Source of the DNA: Aphelocoma coerulescens
Lineage: Eukaryota; Chordata; Aves; Passeriformes; Corvidae
Direction of reading: 5' to 3'
NCBI RefSeq assembly: GCF_041296385.1
Contig: NC_091023.1
Location: forward strand, 24,801,924 to 24,865,923
Length of the DNA stretch: 64,000 nucleotides
Numbering within the stretch: the first letter of the stretch is position 1; every line of letters starts with the position of its first letter. This document shows positions 33,782-44,976 of this stretch, piece after piece. The position numbers were made by a program, and so were the translations under genes. The notes under the pieces were generated by a model. That model had not been told where the DNA came from and searched no databases. It was given only the letters and a program-made list of their open reading frames with translations.

Positions 33782-34070
33782 GGAATCCCAGAATGGTTTG
33801 GGTGGGAAGGAACCTTAAAGCTCATCCAGTCCCATGGGCAGGGACACCTCCCACTGTCCCAGGCTGCTCCAAGCCCCAGTGTCCAGCCTGGCCTTGGGCA
33901 CTGCCAGGGATCCAGGGGCAGCCCCAGCTGCTCTGGGAATTCCATCCCAGCCCCTCCCAGGGAACAATTCCTTCCCAATATCCCATCCAGCCCTGCCCTC
34001 TGGCACTGGGAAGCCATTCCCCTTGTCCTGGCAATCCCAGCCCTCACCCAAAGTTCCTCTCCCCTTCCTG
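33782..34070 (-). mobile_element. CR1 LINE fragment, about 290 bp (young copy)
   Basis: The plus strand begins GGAATCCCAGAATGGTTTGG and continues CTCATCCAGTCCCATGGGCA, GGGACACCTCCCACTGTCCC, GGGAACAATTCCTTCCCAAT and GAAGCCATTCCCCTTGTCCT. The 104 bases at 33832-33935 are identical to 19402-19505. The right limit is blurred after 34055. Confidence 0.94.
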
Positions 34071-37000
34071 CACTTCACTGCACTTGGGATAAAGTTTAAA
34101 TTCCCTTGTAGGTACTTCAAAATTCTTAATATTGTGTCTGAATGTGTAATTAAACAGTAAAATTTAAAAAATCATCTGTTTGTATCATTTTTTCTTCACT
34201 ATTCCTGAACTTCTGTGGCCACCTACATTTACCCCAGGAGCAAACACTGGACAGAGTTGGGAGAAATTCTCTAATTGTGAAAGAGAGTTATTACACCTCA
34301 ATCATCAATTTGGGCAAGACAGAAGCTCTCTCCCGGCCCCATTTCCTGCCAGTCTCTGGAGAGGAGCAGTGCAAGGTGTGTGAGTGTCAGATCGAATCAA
34401 TCCACGATGTTCTCTGGAAGTTGGCACAAATTCCAGGTGTACTCGAGTCCAGCACTTTGTGCCTCCCAGGAACACGTCCAGTTTGTCCTGATTTCCTCAC
34501 CAGAGGCTCCCTAGAATGGACCAGGGATTTATCCCAAGCTTGGATAACCTCTCATGGAATAAATCACCGATTTCTCTTCAGCAATGAGCTCCACAGTGTC
34601 AGACTAAATTTAAACGATGGGAATAATCAGAAATCCATAATATCCCATAGTTATTGCCAAGCTTTGTTTACCTCTACAAATCTAACGCCATCTGATTAAA
34701 TTTCCCCGTGTTTACACATCACACCCCGGAGTTCCTCAAACAGCAGAAAATGAGATTGACTCTTCAACAGAAAGTGATAATGGAATGCAAATCCATCAAT
34801 TTCCAATGTAGCAGATTGCATTGTTTGTCATGGATGTGGATCTCCAACACTGGCACCACACACGTCCTTAACTGGCTCACAGCTCATCCAAAATGCTTTC
34901 AATTTAATATATTTATCCTCATGCATACTTGATTGATGTTTCTTGCATAATTGCTCTCCTCTTTTTAAGGGTTTAAAGGTTTTAGTTCATCTGTGTGGAA
35001 TGGTTGGGGAATTTAGGCAGGAAAAGTCACGACCACAGAGACAAGGAATTCACTGCCAAAAAATCCATGTTCAGCAGAAGAGATTTGATTTCCATGAATT
35101 ATGTTCAGTCTTAACCAACCTGCTGAGAAAGGTCACGTCTAGAACATGGATTCATAATCAGAATTTTCAAAATAAAAAAATTCCATTAAACTTCTGTCTT
35201 TCTGCTGCCTTTCAGGAACACAAATAATCAACAATATCAAAGTGCTCTCCTCAGGGAATGCTCCCCTTAGCCTTGATCAAATGACTCTTAAACTGAGTTT
35301 TCCATCACAGGATATTTTAATCTCTGCTTGTGCTGTCCTAAAGTAGGGGGAAACTCCTGCCTAAGCTTCCAAAGAAGCCTAAATCAAGATTCAATGAAAA
35401 ATACAAAGCTGATCAAAGCTCCTGCAATGAATAAACGAGAAGCAGAAATGCTTGCTTCATTTTCTGGCATCAGGCAGGGAGATCTGCTGGGCTGAAAAAA
35501 GCCCAATCCAACAGCTCTGTCCCTAAACCATCCCTTTTCCTGTGATGCCTTCAGAGTTAGAGACCAATCCAGGTAGAAAACTGCATGGCACCAAAATCCA
35601 TCACCATTTAGGGTTCCAGCAGTCCTAAATCATCCTAAAAACAAATTATGCTAAACTCGGACTCCCCCAGCTCTGATGAACTACACCCAACAGAACAATA
35701 CTTCTCCTAAATTCCCAACTGGCTACTAGAGCCTTCCAGGTCCTCAAAACCCAATTTAAAAACCTATTTTCCCTTTTTTCTTCCTAAATTGAGCAATAGG
35801 AGCCTTTCCTAAAGTTGTGCTGATGCCTCCACAGTGATGATACCACAGCGAAGGAAAGCAAGAGACAAAATAAACAGCAGCCAGAGGCTGAAGCAGAATT
35901 TTTCGACATCACTCAATGCTGTGCTGCAGAATTCTCCCCTCACGGAGCAGATTTAAAATTTCAGGCAGAATTTCAGGTAATTATGGTTATAAAGAACGCT
36001 GAGTCTACTGATAGTTTACAAAAGCACAGAAAAATGGCAAATTTGGGGCAAAAATCACCTTGCTGACTCACAGAAATGTGTGTATTTATCTACAACATAT
36101 TCAGAGGTGCCCAAAATATCTTTTTTTCCCCAATTTCCTCTCTATTTTCCTGTTTTCCATGAGGATCATCACATCCCATTCATTGAGCCAGGCAATGCCA
36201 ACATTCCTGGTGTATTTATTTCATCTGATATTTATTTTGCTGAAGTTTTGAGCACAAAAATACCTTTTATGCCTATTTTTTATTAAAAAAATATTTATTA
36301 ATGCATAGGAAATGGAATGGTCTTCTAATAGCACAGCTGATTGCTGATATTCTTTCCTATTAGTGAAATGTCATTAATGCCTCTCAACAACGAGCTCAGA
36401 CAAATGTTAGGAGACATTTTTAGATGTCTTGTCCAGAATGTTGTGAAGATGATGATGAACAGACCTTCTCAAGGGCGGAAAATATAAAAATCTCTTAGTC
36501 CTTACTGCTCAGTCCTTAACTATAAGGAGAAAACAAACTCCTAATGGGTTTTGACAGATAATGAAGTTGCAGGGATGAAAAAAAAAAAAGTGTGCTGGTT
36601 GTCTTTGATGTATTGTTTCTTGAGGTGGTACCACAGTCTAATTTTGCTGCTAAAATTCCTCCCTGATAAATCACTTGGTCATGACATTTAAATGAAGGCA
36701 AAAAGAAGAGGCTGGAATTAAGAAGTCTTTATGAATATGTTGTTGCAGTGGATAAATGGATTTATAGCAACAGCAGGAAAATCAATAATTCTATTAAAAT
36801 GGAAAAGTGATTTTCTCCTTCACCCCACACCCAGTGGGCTGCAGGTTACTCTGAAAATACAGAAATGTGATAAATTGAAAAAAAAAATCAGAATTAGGGC
36901 ACTAAAAGTGTGAGGGTTTGGGGTTAGGATACTTTTAATGAGTGCTGCAGTTACTTCTTAGAGCATCAGCAATCCAGATAAAAGAAAGTTGGGGTTTTGC

Positions 37001-37071
37001 TGTCTGATGTTAAATCAATTCCCAAAAACAGGGTTGAAAATGAAAACAGCTCCTCCACGGAGCTGCTCCCA
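34071..37071. other. Unique AT-rich sequence, no gene recognised
   Basis: No dispersed repeat is recognised. 34650-34880 is listed separately as motif-rich. An A12 run lies near 36579-36590. 36250-36420 is AT-rich with ATTAATGC repeated as short motifs. Confidence 0.45.
34650..34880. promoter_or_regulatory. Candidate conserved non-coding element (forkhead, POU and SOX-like sites)
   Basis: GTTTACC (forkhead-like) lies near 34667, ATGCAAAT (POU octamer) at 34785-34792 and CATTGTT (SOX-like) at 34819-34825, with no repeat character. SOX and POU sites 27 bp apart are suggestive but not the adjacent composite element. Confidence 0.25.
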
Positions 37072-37207
37072 GCCACAGCAGCCAAAATCAGTGGGATCAG
37101 AGCTTGGAACTGTGCCACAGCACCCAAAATCAGTGGGATCAGAGCTTGGAACTGTGCCACAGCAGCCAAAATCAGTGGGATCAGAGCTTGGAACTGTGCC
37201 ACAGCAC
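37072..37207 (+). repeat. 42-bp minisatellite, three copies plus stub
   Basis: Copies at 37082-37123, 37124-37165 and 37166-37207 start CCAAAATCAGTGGGATCAGA and end GTGCCACAGCA(C/G). Copies 1 and 3 are identical, and copy 2 differs only in the last base. A 10-nt partial unit precedes at 37072-37081. The length is 14 codons, so frames on both strands read a 14-residue repeat, for example Pro-Lys-Ser-Val-Gly-Ser-Glu-Leu. All are open at once, which points to a minisatellite, not a gene. Confidence 0.97.
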
Positions 37208-37898
37208 AAATGGCTTCCAAACAATGCATGGGCACAGAAAAGGTTTGTGTTTCATTCTGTGGGGAATCACTGGAGTGACACAACCCCAAAACCACCAGAG
37301 CCACGGGGGGAAAATGGGCATGAAAGTGACAGAATTGGTCACACACTGACTGGAATTTGTGGAGTCTCCTTCTCCTCTTGCTTTTGGCAATGAGGAATCA
37401 GAGGGAGACCCAGATATGAGCCCATCAGAGAGCAGGGATTCAGTTTAACTTCCAAAATGTAGGGAAGGACATTCAGCCCACTTCCCATGGGATGAGGGAT
37501 GTGTGGGATGTTCCTACCCTCCTCACCCAGGGTGGTTCATCTCTCTGTGGGAGGTTTGTAAGAGCCTCTCTGCTTAACTTCAGGGGGCATGGAAATCTTT
37601 ATGGCAACCTGGTTTATCATCCTCCTTCCCATCCCTATGGATAACCCCTGCATCAGAGTCCTGCAGTGGCAGCTGAACCTGAGCAGAGCAGCAAAGGACT
37701 GCAGTGGGGGAAAATCCCACCTTTTCCTGACTGAACTTCCAGAAAAATAATCATTTATTTCCCTGTTTCATAGCCCTGATTGCCACAGGGCTCCTTCTCC
37801 TGGTTCTCCCTGTCTGCACTTCTCCCATCTCCAAGTCTTTGCCCGCTTCCTCCACCTGGAGTTTCCCAGCAAGTCCCTTCTCCCTCACAGTTCCACTC
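37208..37898. other. Unique sequence, no gene recognised
   Basis: No repeat or coding signature is seen in this 690-bp stretch. Confidence 0.4.
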
Positions 37899-38010
37899 CA
37901 CAAGGGCCTGGAGTGCCAGGACAAGGAGAATGACCTTAAACTGCCAGGGGGCAGGGTTAGATGGGATTTTGGGAAGGAATTCCTGCCTGGGAGGGTGATG
38001 AGGACTGACA
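37899..38010 (+). mobile_element. CR1 LINE fragment lacking its 3' end
   Basis: It contains GGAGTGCCAGGACAAGGAGA, AACTGCCAGGGGGCAGGGTT, GATGGGATTTTGGGAAGGAA and CTGGGAGGGTGATGAGGACT, then stops. The usual last ~170 bp to the ATTCTGTGATT tail are absent. Since CR1 normally keeps its 3' end, a later deletion is likely. Confidence 0.82.
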
Positions 38011-38200
38011 CAAGCTGCAGCCAGCAAGGGTCACACCAGACAGCATCATCCAAATGCTTCTGCCATGACAAAATAAACTGAAACTGGGCCTACATTTATT
38101 TCTTACCCTTATCCACCCCCCAGCTAAAAATCCTGTTCCAGGAAGGTCCATAAATGAATTTCTCCTGACTACAAAGGAGCCCATTACTTTCCAAGAAGTC

Positions 38201-38232
38201 ACCCAGGTGTTAAATAACCCAGGTGTTAAATA
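38201..38232 (+). repeat. Exact 16-bp tandem duplication
   Basis: ACCCAGGTGTTAAATA occurs twice in direct succession (38201-38216, 38217-38232). Confidence 0.96.
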
Positions 38233-38429
38233 TATTTAGTCCTTGCAGAAGGGATGGGAAAGCCTCCAGGCCAAACAGGAGCTCTGAGGGAACACTGCAC
38301 CCACATGAACATTATATTTATTTGTACCTGATGCCGTGAGATGCTCAGTCACACACAAATGACCAGAGCTAGGGCAGTGTTGAGATGAGACAACTGCTTT
38401 TAACCAGCACGGAGCTGATAGAGAAATAC

Positions 38430-38510
38430 TCTCAGCAACAATTTTCTTAATTTGTCCTGCTGATAAATTCTCTGGGCAACAACTTTCTCAATTTTTCCTG
38501 CAATCGAGCA
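38430..38510 (+). repeat. Diverged ~40-bp tandem duplication
   Basis: TCTCAGCAACAATTTTCTTA in the first half is echoed as TCTGGGCAACAACTTTCTCA about 40 bp later. Both are followed by ATTTGTCCTGC or ATTTTTCCTGC. Several substitutions separate the halves. Confidence 0.65.
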
Positions 38511-40729
38511 CAGAAGTTTCCTTTCTACTTTAATTTTTGATCATGAAGAGCAGATTCCTTTTTTAGTATTTATTTGCCCAGATTAACCCTGGCTTTCAGA
38601 GAAGTTTGATTCAGACTTGGTGTCTGAAGCTCCCAGCCCCATCCACTTGTGCCACCAGTGGAAATCTGAAAGGGAAAGTTCAGCTGCCACCCCATCCAAA
38701 TGAAAACGGTTCCCTCTGTTTGAAAGGATGTGGAATTTTATCCGAGATTGAATTTGACACTGTATCACTAAAGTGAATATAATTCACTGTGATCTCCTTG
38801 CCATTTAGAACCAATGGCCCATTCATGTGTAAATGGACAGTTAAAGGGGAAAAAAGTACAGCAAAGACAGACCATAATGTCATCTGTATCCAAGCAATCA
38901 CTTCCATTGTGTTCCTGGGATAAAAGGAGAGGTAAATATTAAACAGGAAAAGGATTGTGGTTTTACAGGCATTCAGGAATGTCCATTTTAGTACCAAATT
39001 CAGTCACTCACTGTATCTCTGTGTATCAGTCCTTAGCCTACAGACCATGGCAATGGATTACAAAGGCAAATTCTGTTTAATACTGAATCCCACCCACTCT
39101 GCAGACAGAAATTAAGCATCCCTGCAGGCAATAATCCTAGATAATTGCCCACAAAAAGATCCCAGAGCAGGAGCCCGTAGATGGGAGTGTGAACAACGCA
39201 GTGAAATAACATCCTCAGCTGTGGGTTCCAGGGCTGTTCTGAGCACAAGGGCATGGAAAGTGCTTGGTAGAAATTTCCTTGTCTATTTATTAAGCCAGAA
39301 GCCAAGCCTAGGGTTGAGTCCACCAAGGCAATAAGGAGTGACTGATACAAAGAGTAATTTCAGAACAATAAGGTATGGAAATATCGAAGGCCAGTCCTCA
39401 AATAAAATAATCATCGTGAGACAGGGCACAAATGAGCAGGGTGGGGAAAGTGCCATCCAAGAGATAAAGGCAGAAGCCTCCACACTGCCCTAATTTTAGT
39501 TTAAAAGACCCTGATTTGTTTATAGACCCAGATCCAAAGCTTTTTAGACACCACAGTTCCAACCCTACCTCCGTGCTCCTGGGTGAGGAACTAAAACCTT
39601 CCACAGCACTGCTCTGGTTTGAAAAGTAAAATATAAATAAATAAGCAAAGGACTCACTCAAATGGGCTGTAAATAATCTTCTCTTTGCTTCAGTGGTCTT
39701 TAGGTGAGGGCCCCAGAGCTCCATCCTGAAAATCCTTCCCAAACTGGGGAACTCAGGAAGGGGCTGGGTGGGTTTTCCATAGCATTTTTCACCAGGGGAA
39801 AAAGAAAAAAAATTAGTCTGAGCTCATCTAGTTTCTAATCACTCCTTCCCTGTCACCATTTCTAATCTAGATCTGATTTTATGGAAAAGACTGCACTCTG
39901 TAAAGTGCCCAAATGGTGGGAATTCACTGCTGGAGGGTTTTGTTCCTGTACAGCCCTGCCTGGCTCCGACTGCTGCTCACTTCAGTACAGTTGTAGATGA
40001 TTACAAGAGTCATTAAGCAGCATAAAATCATGCATGCTGGCTAATTAATGTGGGATTGATTCTCCTTTTAGTTTCATTTTTTATGCCTGTTGAACTCCAC
40101 TGAAATCAATAAAGGCAAGCTCAGTAAAGACTGCAGTAAAATTGATGTAAGTGAAGGACGTCGGGTTGGAGTTTAAAAAAATCCAAAGAAACAGAAAGAG
40201 AAAATCAAACTTCCAGCTCCATCCCTGTGTTTATTGGAATTGTTCGTGATCAGGAGCATTCAGGGAATTTTCCTCAACACTAGAGTCCAAGTGATGTGTT
40301 GGAGGTTTAGCAGAGGAGTGATGAAAGCTCTCAGAGTGATGTAAAATGGGATGAAAACCCCAAAAAGCTCAAGCTGAGGCTCTGGAAGTTTCTTTACTCC
40401 CACCACAAACCCACTCCAGATTTACAAAGAACCTTCCCAAACTTTCCTTCCATTTGCCATGGGTTGGTATCTCCATCTCCTTTCATTACCAGCCCTCAGC
40501 ATCCAACTCAGCCTCCATCCTTACAGATCTCAAGCCTAAATTAGGAAGTTCTAACCCAATTTGAACCATAGAAAGAATTTAAAAATTAAAACTTCACCTC
40601 TGAACCCTGCTATTAAAACTTGATTCAAACAATGTCTTTGGTTTCCTTTCCCCCTCATCCCACACTGCCCCTCTCAGACCAGTACTTCCCAAACTTTGGT
40701 TAAAAACAACATTTTTAGCCACCCCAGGA

Positions 40730-40870
40730 GTGTCACCGTGCTGTGACACGTGAAGCGGGGCTGTCATGTCACATTATGGGATGTGACACAACACAACTTG
40801 ATGGGCAAACCTGATATGACACCACAACTCGAAGAGATCCGCGTTTCTCCAACCACGAGCTCATGTCACA
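40730..40870. promoter_or_regulatory. Cluster of TGTCA/TGACA motifs
   Basis: Seven TGTCA or TGACA pentamers occur in about 140 bp: TGTCAC at 40731, GTGACAC at 40743 followed by a CACGTG E-box at 40747, TGTCATGTCAC at 40762-40772, GTGACAC at 40783, ATGACACC near 40816 and ATGTCACAC near 40863. TALE-homeodomain proteins (MEIS, TGIF) bind TGACA. A worn short tandem repeat is the alternative explanation. Confidence 0.25.
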
Positions 40871-42528
40871 CTCTCTGTGAGAGATACACACAAATAATTT
40901 GCCATTTCTCTATTTTTTTAGCTGCAGATTCAGCCCTTGACCTTTCAGGGCTGGCTGGAAATGAGCAGTGGCAGATTCGCCTGCCTTGAATGTTTTGACA
41001 ACAGCTTTGCTGATGAGAGGATCAAGTTGTTGCTGTGCTCAAAACCAACCTGCTCTTTACACAAAATGAAGAGCTGGCTTCAAAACTGGTTGCATTTTAC
41101 AGCCTTAATGACATTAGAGCACAGCTTTCATCCCCATTCCTTCACAAGTTTGGAAAACCAAATGATAAAAATGAAAGAACTTCAGAAATTGTTGATTCCT
41201 CCCAGAAAAGAAAACAAAGAAAAGTCAACTTGCTAAAAGCTGTGTTTAGGTTTTTTGCCCTCCGAGGCATTTTCTGTGGATATATTCATGGCAGCTTTAG
41301 TTCAGATTCCAATCAAAAGTTAGCTCCAGCAATTAGGCAGAAACACAAGAATATTCCTGTCAGACACATTCCATGATAACCACAGCAACACAGCCAGTCG
41401 GCCTCTCCTCAGGGCACATCTATTTTTTTAAATGGAAATACACCCAGAATGAGCTGAATTTTCTTCAGCCTCCCAGCCCAGAGAAGGTGCAGGAAGGGAT
41501 TTTTTTATCCAGCCTTGCTCATCTATTATAGTTCCATAAACGGAATTTTTCCTAAGGAGTCCTCTGGAATTCATAACAGGCCGAAAATGGAGCCTGGGTA
41601 ATTGGTCTAAAGAGGTTTCTTATTTGTCCTCCCCATTTTTATGTTTAATACACCTTATCCAACGCCAATCTCTCCAAATCACACAGGAGGTGTTTGAAAA
41701 TCAATTTTCCCCCTCGTCCCTGGTAATCAATGTTATTATTTTACCTTCAATGGCAATTTTGTCAGGGAGGTTTGAACCAGATTCCTGCTTATTCCTTCAG
41801 ACAAATTGCACGGATTCGTCCCCCTGGAACATGTGCAGCATCAAGGAGTGCCTAAAACCACCTGCAAGGTGTGTGCACAGCACATCATTCCCTAAATCCT
41901 GCTGTAGGACCTTATTCCCAGGATATATCCACTGGCATCAGTGGAGAATTCCTCAGTGCAAGCAGCTGGATTTGCATCCAAGAGAACAATATCCACTATT
42001 TCCACACATTCCTCAGATCAGATCAAGAGTTTTGCCAAAAAAAAACCAAAATTGCCTCATGCTTTAGGCTTCAGATTTATTCCATAAGGACAAATGGCCA
42101 GAATTAATTCTAATATATTTTTAAAAATTGGGATCCAAGTCAGTGTTCAAAGGGAATTCTCTCAGAGGGTTTTTTTTTCCTCCCCATCAGCAGCACTGAC
42201 TCACTCAGCACCGGCTCTTAGTTGCTAAAATTGATGACAAATAAAATGTTGAAGTCAACCTTCCTTGCAGCCTGCAGCCTGGAGAGGGTGCAATGGAAAT
42301 CCAGGGAAGTGACACAGGGAGAGCGATCCCACGATGATCCCACCCACCCATCACCAACCAAGCCGTGTCTCTGCTGTCTGCATTTATTTCTCTTTGCCTG
42401 CTCCAGGTGATGTCAGTCTCAGGGAGCTGAATCCCGAGGGATTTGGGTTCATCTGCAGCTCTGGCACGTGCTGAGGGAGGAACAAACTCAGAATTCACCA
42501 GAAAACTGCTCAGAAAGGGCTCCTGGAG

Positions 42529-42592
42529 TTACAGAATATCCTGAATTTGAAGAGATCCACATGGATCATCATTGAGTCCAGCTCCTGAGGTG
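42529..42592 (-). mobile_element. Short CR1 LINE relic
   Basis: About 64 bp of reverse-complement tail: TTACAGAATATCCTGAATTT, GAAGAGATCCACATGGATCA and TTGAGTCCAGCTCCTG. This matches the CR1 variant with a GACCCACAAGGATCATCGAG-like block. Confidence 0.72.
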
Positions 42593-42862
42593 GGAGTGAG
42601 GGCTGGAAATTGGGATGGGCCTGCTCTTCACTGCAGTCACCAAACTCAGGAAAACCACGTTTTCCTTGGAAAATCCTATGTAATCTGAATTTTATTCAAA
42701 CTTCTTTGACAAACGGAGTCCAGAGCCACTCACAACACTTGGGTGGTTGATCCGCTCTCTCTTCCCACTCCTGCCTGTCTTTGGCCTCCTTATATCTAAT
42801 TAAATTAATTTACACTGATTGCACTGGTTATTAGGCAAACAGGTGAGCAGACTGGGAGCTGA

Positions 42863-42917
42863 ATAAATATAATAATAAATCAAATCATAAATAAATATAA
42901 TAATAAATATAATAAAA
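42863..42917 (+). repeat. AT-rich low-complexity patch with 18-bp direct repeat
   Basis: ATAAATATAATAATAAAT occurs at 42863-42880 and again at 42891-42908, and a third partial copy follows. Confidence 0.85.
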
Positions 42918-43000
42918 ACTCCCCACTCAACAGGTCGAGCACCACATACCAAGCTTATCCCTGCCAGTAAATTAAACTTAATATCGACCATTTGGTGAGA

Positions 43001-43190
43001 GATTTTGATTAAATATTGGGAAGGAATTGTTCCCTGGGAGGGTGGGCAGGCCCTGGCACAGGGTGCCCAGAGGAGCTGTGGCTGCCCCTGGATCCCTGGC
43101 AGTGTCCAAGGCCAGGCTGGAGCGACTGGGGATAGTGGAAGGGGTGGGATCTGATGAGTTTTAATGTCCCTCTCAATCCAAACTGTTAGG
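43001..43190 (+). mobile_element. CR1 LINE fragment, 3' end
   Basis: It starts GATTTTGATTAAATATTGGG and continues AAGGAATTGTTCCCTGGGAG, GGCACAGGGTGCCCAGAGGA, GGATCCCTGGCAGTGTCC and GATGAGTTTTAATGTCCCTC. It ends at CAATCCAAACTGTTAGG. The usual TGGGACAGTGGGAGGTGTCCC part is shortened by a small deletion. Confidence 0.92.
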
Positions 43191-43218
43191 ATTTTATGGA
43201 AATAGTCCCCAGCCCTGC

Positions 43219-43252
43219 CAGCAGAGAGAGATGGACAGCAGAGAGAGATGAA
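43219..43252 (+). repeat. 17-bp tandem duplication
   Basis: CAGCAGAGAGAGATGGA is followed directly by CAGCAGAGAGAGATGAA, one mismatch in 17. Confidence 0.9.
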
Positions 43253-43368
43253 CTACTTAAGGGCAGCTTGAGCAGGAGGCAAGGAGAGTTGGGATAATCT
43301 GCTGGAAGCCCTGGATGTGGAATCCTGGATGTTTCACTGCCTCATTTGATGGGTCAGACATCACCCAG

Positions 43369-43439
43369 TGACTCATGCTCTGAGTCAGCCCCGCTGCCTC
43401 ACGCTGCTGCTGTGGCCTGCAAGAACCACCTTATATAAG
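43369..43439 (+). promoter_or_regulatory. Promoter-like AP-1/AP-1/TATA arrangement
   Basis: TGACTCA at 43369-43375 and TGAGTCA at 43381-43387 are two consensus AP-1 sites. The second extends to TGAGTCAGC, a Maf half-site. TATATAAG at 43432-43439 lies 45 bp after the second site. Initiation would be expected near 43465. No recognisable exon follows, and a decayed LTR promoter or a chance grouping are alternatives. Confidence 0.3.
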
Positions 43440-43855
43440 CTGGAAATTTCACTTCATTAGGCAACCCACACACCCTAATTGGCCATGTTTCATTCTGCAC
43501 CTCAGCCCTCTCTCGGTCACGTGATGCTCTGCAAAGCCTCTGAAAATCAAAGTAATTCTATCCTCCTGAAACAAACATTTTTACTGCACATTTCTGGGGC
43601 AGTGGGACATCATTTAGGTGTTTAATTAACTCCCAGTCACTTTTCAGACTGTTTAATTGGACTGGGAGGAGTTTCCAGGGCTGTGGAATTATCCAAAGGA
43701 GCAACAGAGGAAAAGTGGGATTTCTATTTTAGAAAGACAGTCCCTCGTGTGCAGGCAACTGCCTAAGCTGTTCTTCCCTTAATGAAGGCACACTGATCAT
43801 CTGCAGGAGCTTTCATGAAATAGTTTTGTGCTCTCACTGTATTATGTTGGAAAAA

Positions 43856-44018
43856 TCTGCCTGGGAAGTGGTGGAGTCACCATTCCTGGAGGGATGTAAA
43901 AGCCACGTGAATGTGACACTTGGGGACAGGATTTAGTCAAGATGCCAGTGCTGGGTTAGTGGTTGGGCTCAGTCTAAGAGGGCTTTTCCAACCTGAAATT
44001 GCACAGTTTTATGATTCC
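43856..44018 (+). mobile_element. CR1 LINE fragment, 3' end
   Basis: CTGCCTGGGAAGTGGTGGAG, then ACCATTCCTGGAGGGATGTA, GTGCTGGGTTAGTGGTTGGG, GAGGGCTTTTCCAACCTGAA, and a worn TTTTATGATTCC end. Confidence 0.92.
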
Positions 44019-44955
44019 TGAGACTGCAGGACACACCACACCGTGAAACCCTTCTGGAGGAGTTTCTGCTCTGCAATCCCAGCCCCGTGATCCCCTGGGA
44101 TACTGGAAGCAGCTCCCAGCACTCCAAGGAGACTGCAGGAGCTCCCAGCACTAATCCAAATCCACTGTGCTGGCTCCTTATCTGCCTCCCACTGTTGCTG
44201 TAAGTCTAACAATCTCATTTAGATATTTATAAACCATTAATAAATCATTAAACACTCATTATAATATTTCCTTTCTTTTCCCTTCCATTCGAGCTGCTCC
44301 TCTTGCTGGTCCTTATTGCCATGAATATTTCCAGCCCACGAGCACATTCCAAGTAACTATTCCATGAAGGATGGCATTTAAATCATTTACAACCAACAAA
44401 TGCTCCTAGCCATCCTAGCAGACAGCATCTGTTTATTTAAATGATCTGAGAGGACTCATTAATCCAGAACACACAATAAAATTGTCAGTTTGGGGTGTGC
44501 CATGGGTCAGGAAATGCTGTTTCCAGCCTTGACAAGGCCCAAGGAAGATCATATTTAGTGCTATTAAGGATTTATCCAGAGAAGCTGGATCTCCCAGCTT
44601 TTCCCTGGCTTCTAGATATGTATTTTTTCAACTTTAAAAATGCCTGCAGCTGTCTCATGCCTTCAGAAGAAGTGTCACAGCAGCCACTTCTGTTTCCAGA
44701 GGATTTTTGCTCCAGCATTTGCTCAGAGCAGCCTCATTTCCCACTGCACTGGAGCCCTCAGGAGCACCAGGCTGCCAGGACAGAATGTGGAAGTAAAAGA
44801 TTTTCTTGACCCCAGAGAGATTCTTCACTGACCCAAGTGTTTAAGAGAGTCACAAACCTGTGTTGGCACTGAAAAAATCAGCTTTTGCCTAACAGAGGCA
44901 TCAGGATGCTGTCATTTATTTTGCCTCCCTGGCTGATAAAAATGCTTCAAGCTGA

Positions 44956-44976
44956 TTTTTTTTTTTTTTTTTTTTT
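44956..44976 (+). repeat. T21 homopolymer
   Basis: Twenty-one T residues follow CAAGCTGA. It is not attached to a recognisable retroposed sequence. Confidence 0.95.

Larger units (their letters stand above)
38011..42528. other. Long unique stretch, no gene recognised
   Basis: Contains the 16-bp and ~40-bp duplications listed separately and a TGTCA/TGACA motif cluster near 40730-40870. At 39990-40145 an AT-rich piece with TGGCTAATTAATGTGGG and CCACTGAAATCAATAAAGGC could be a very old interspersed repeat or a conserved element. No coding frame is recognised. Confidence 0.45.
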
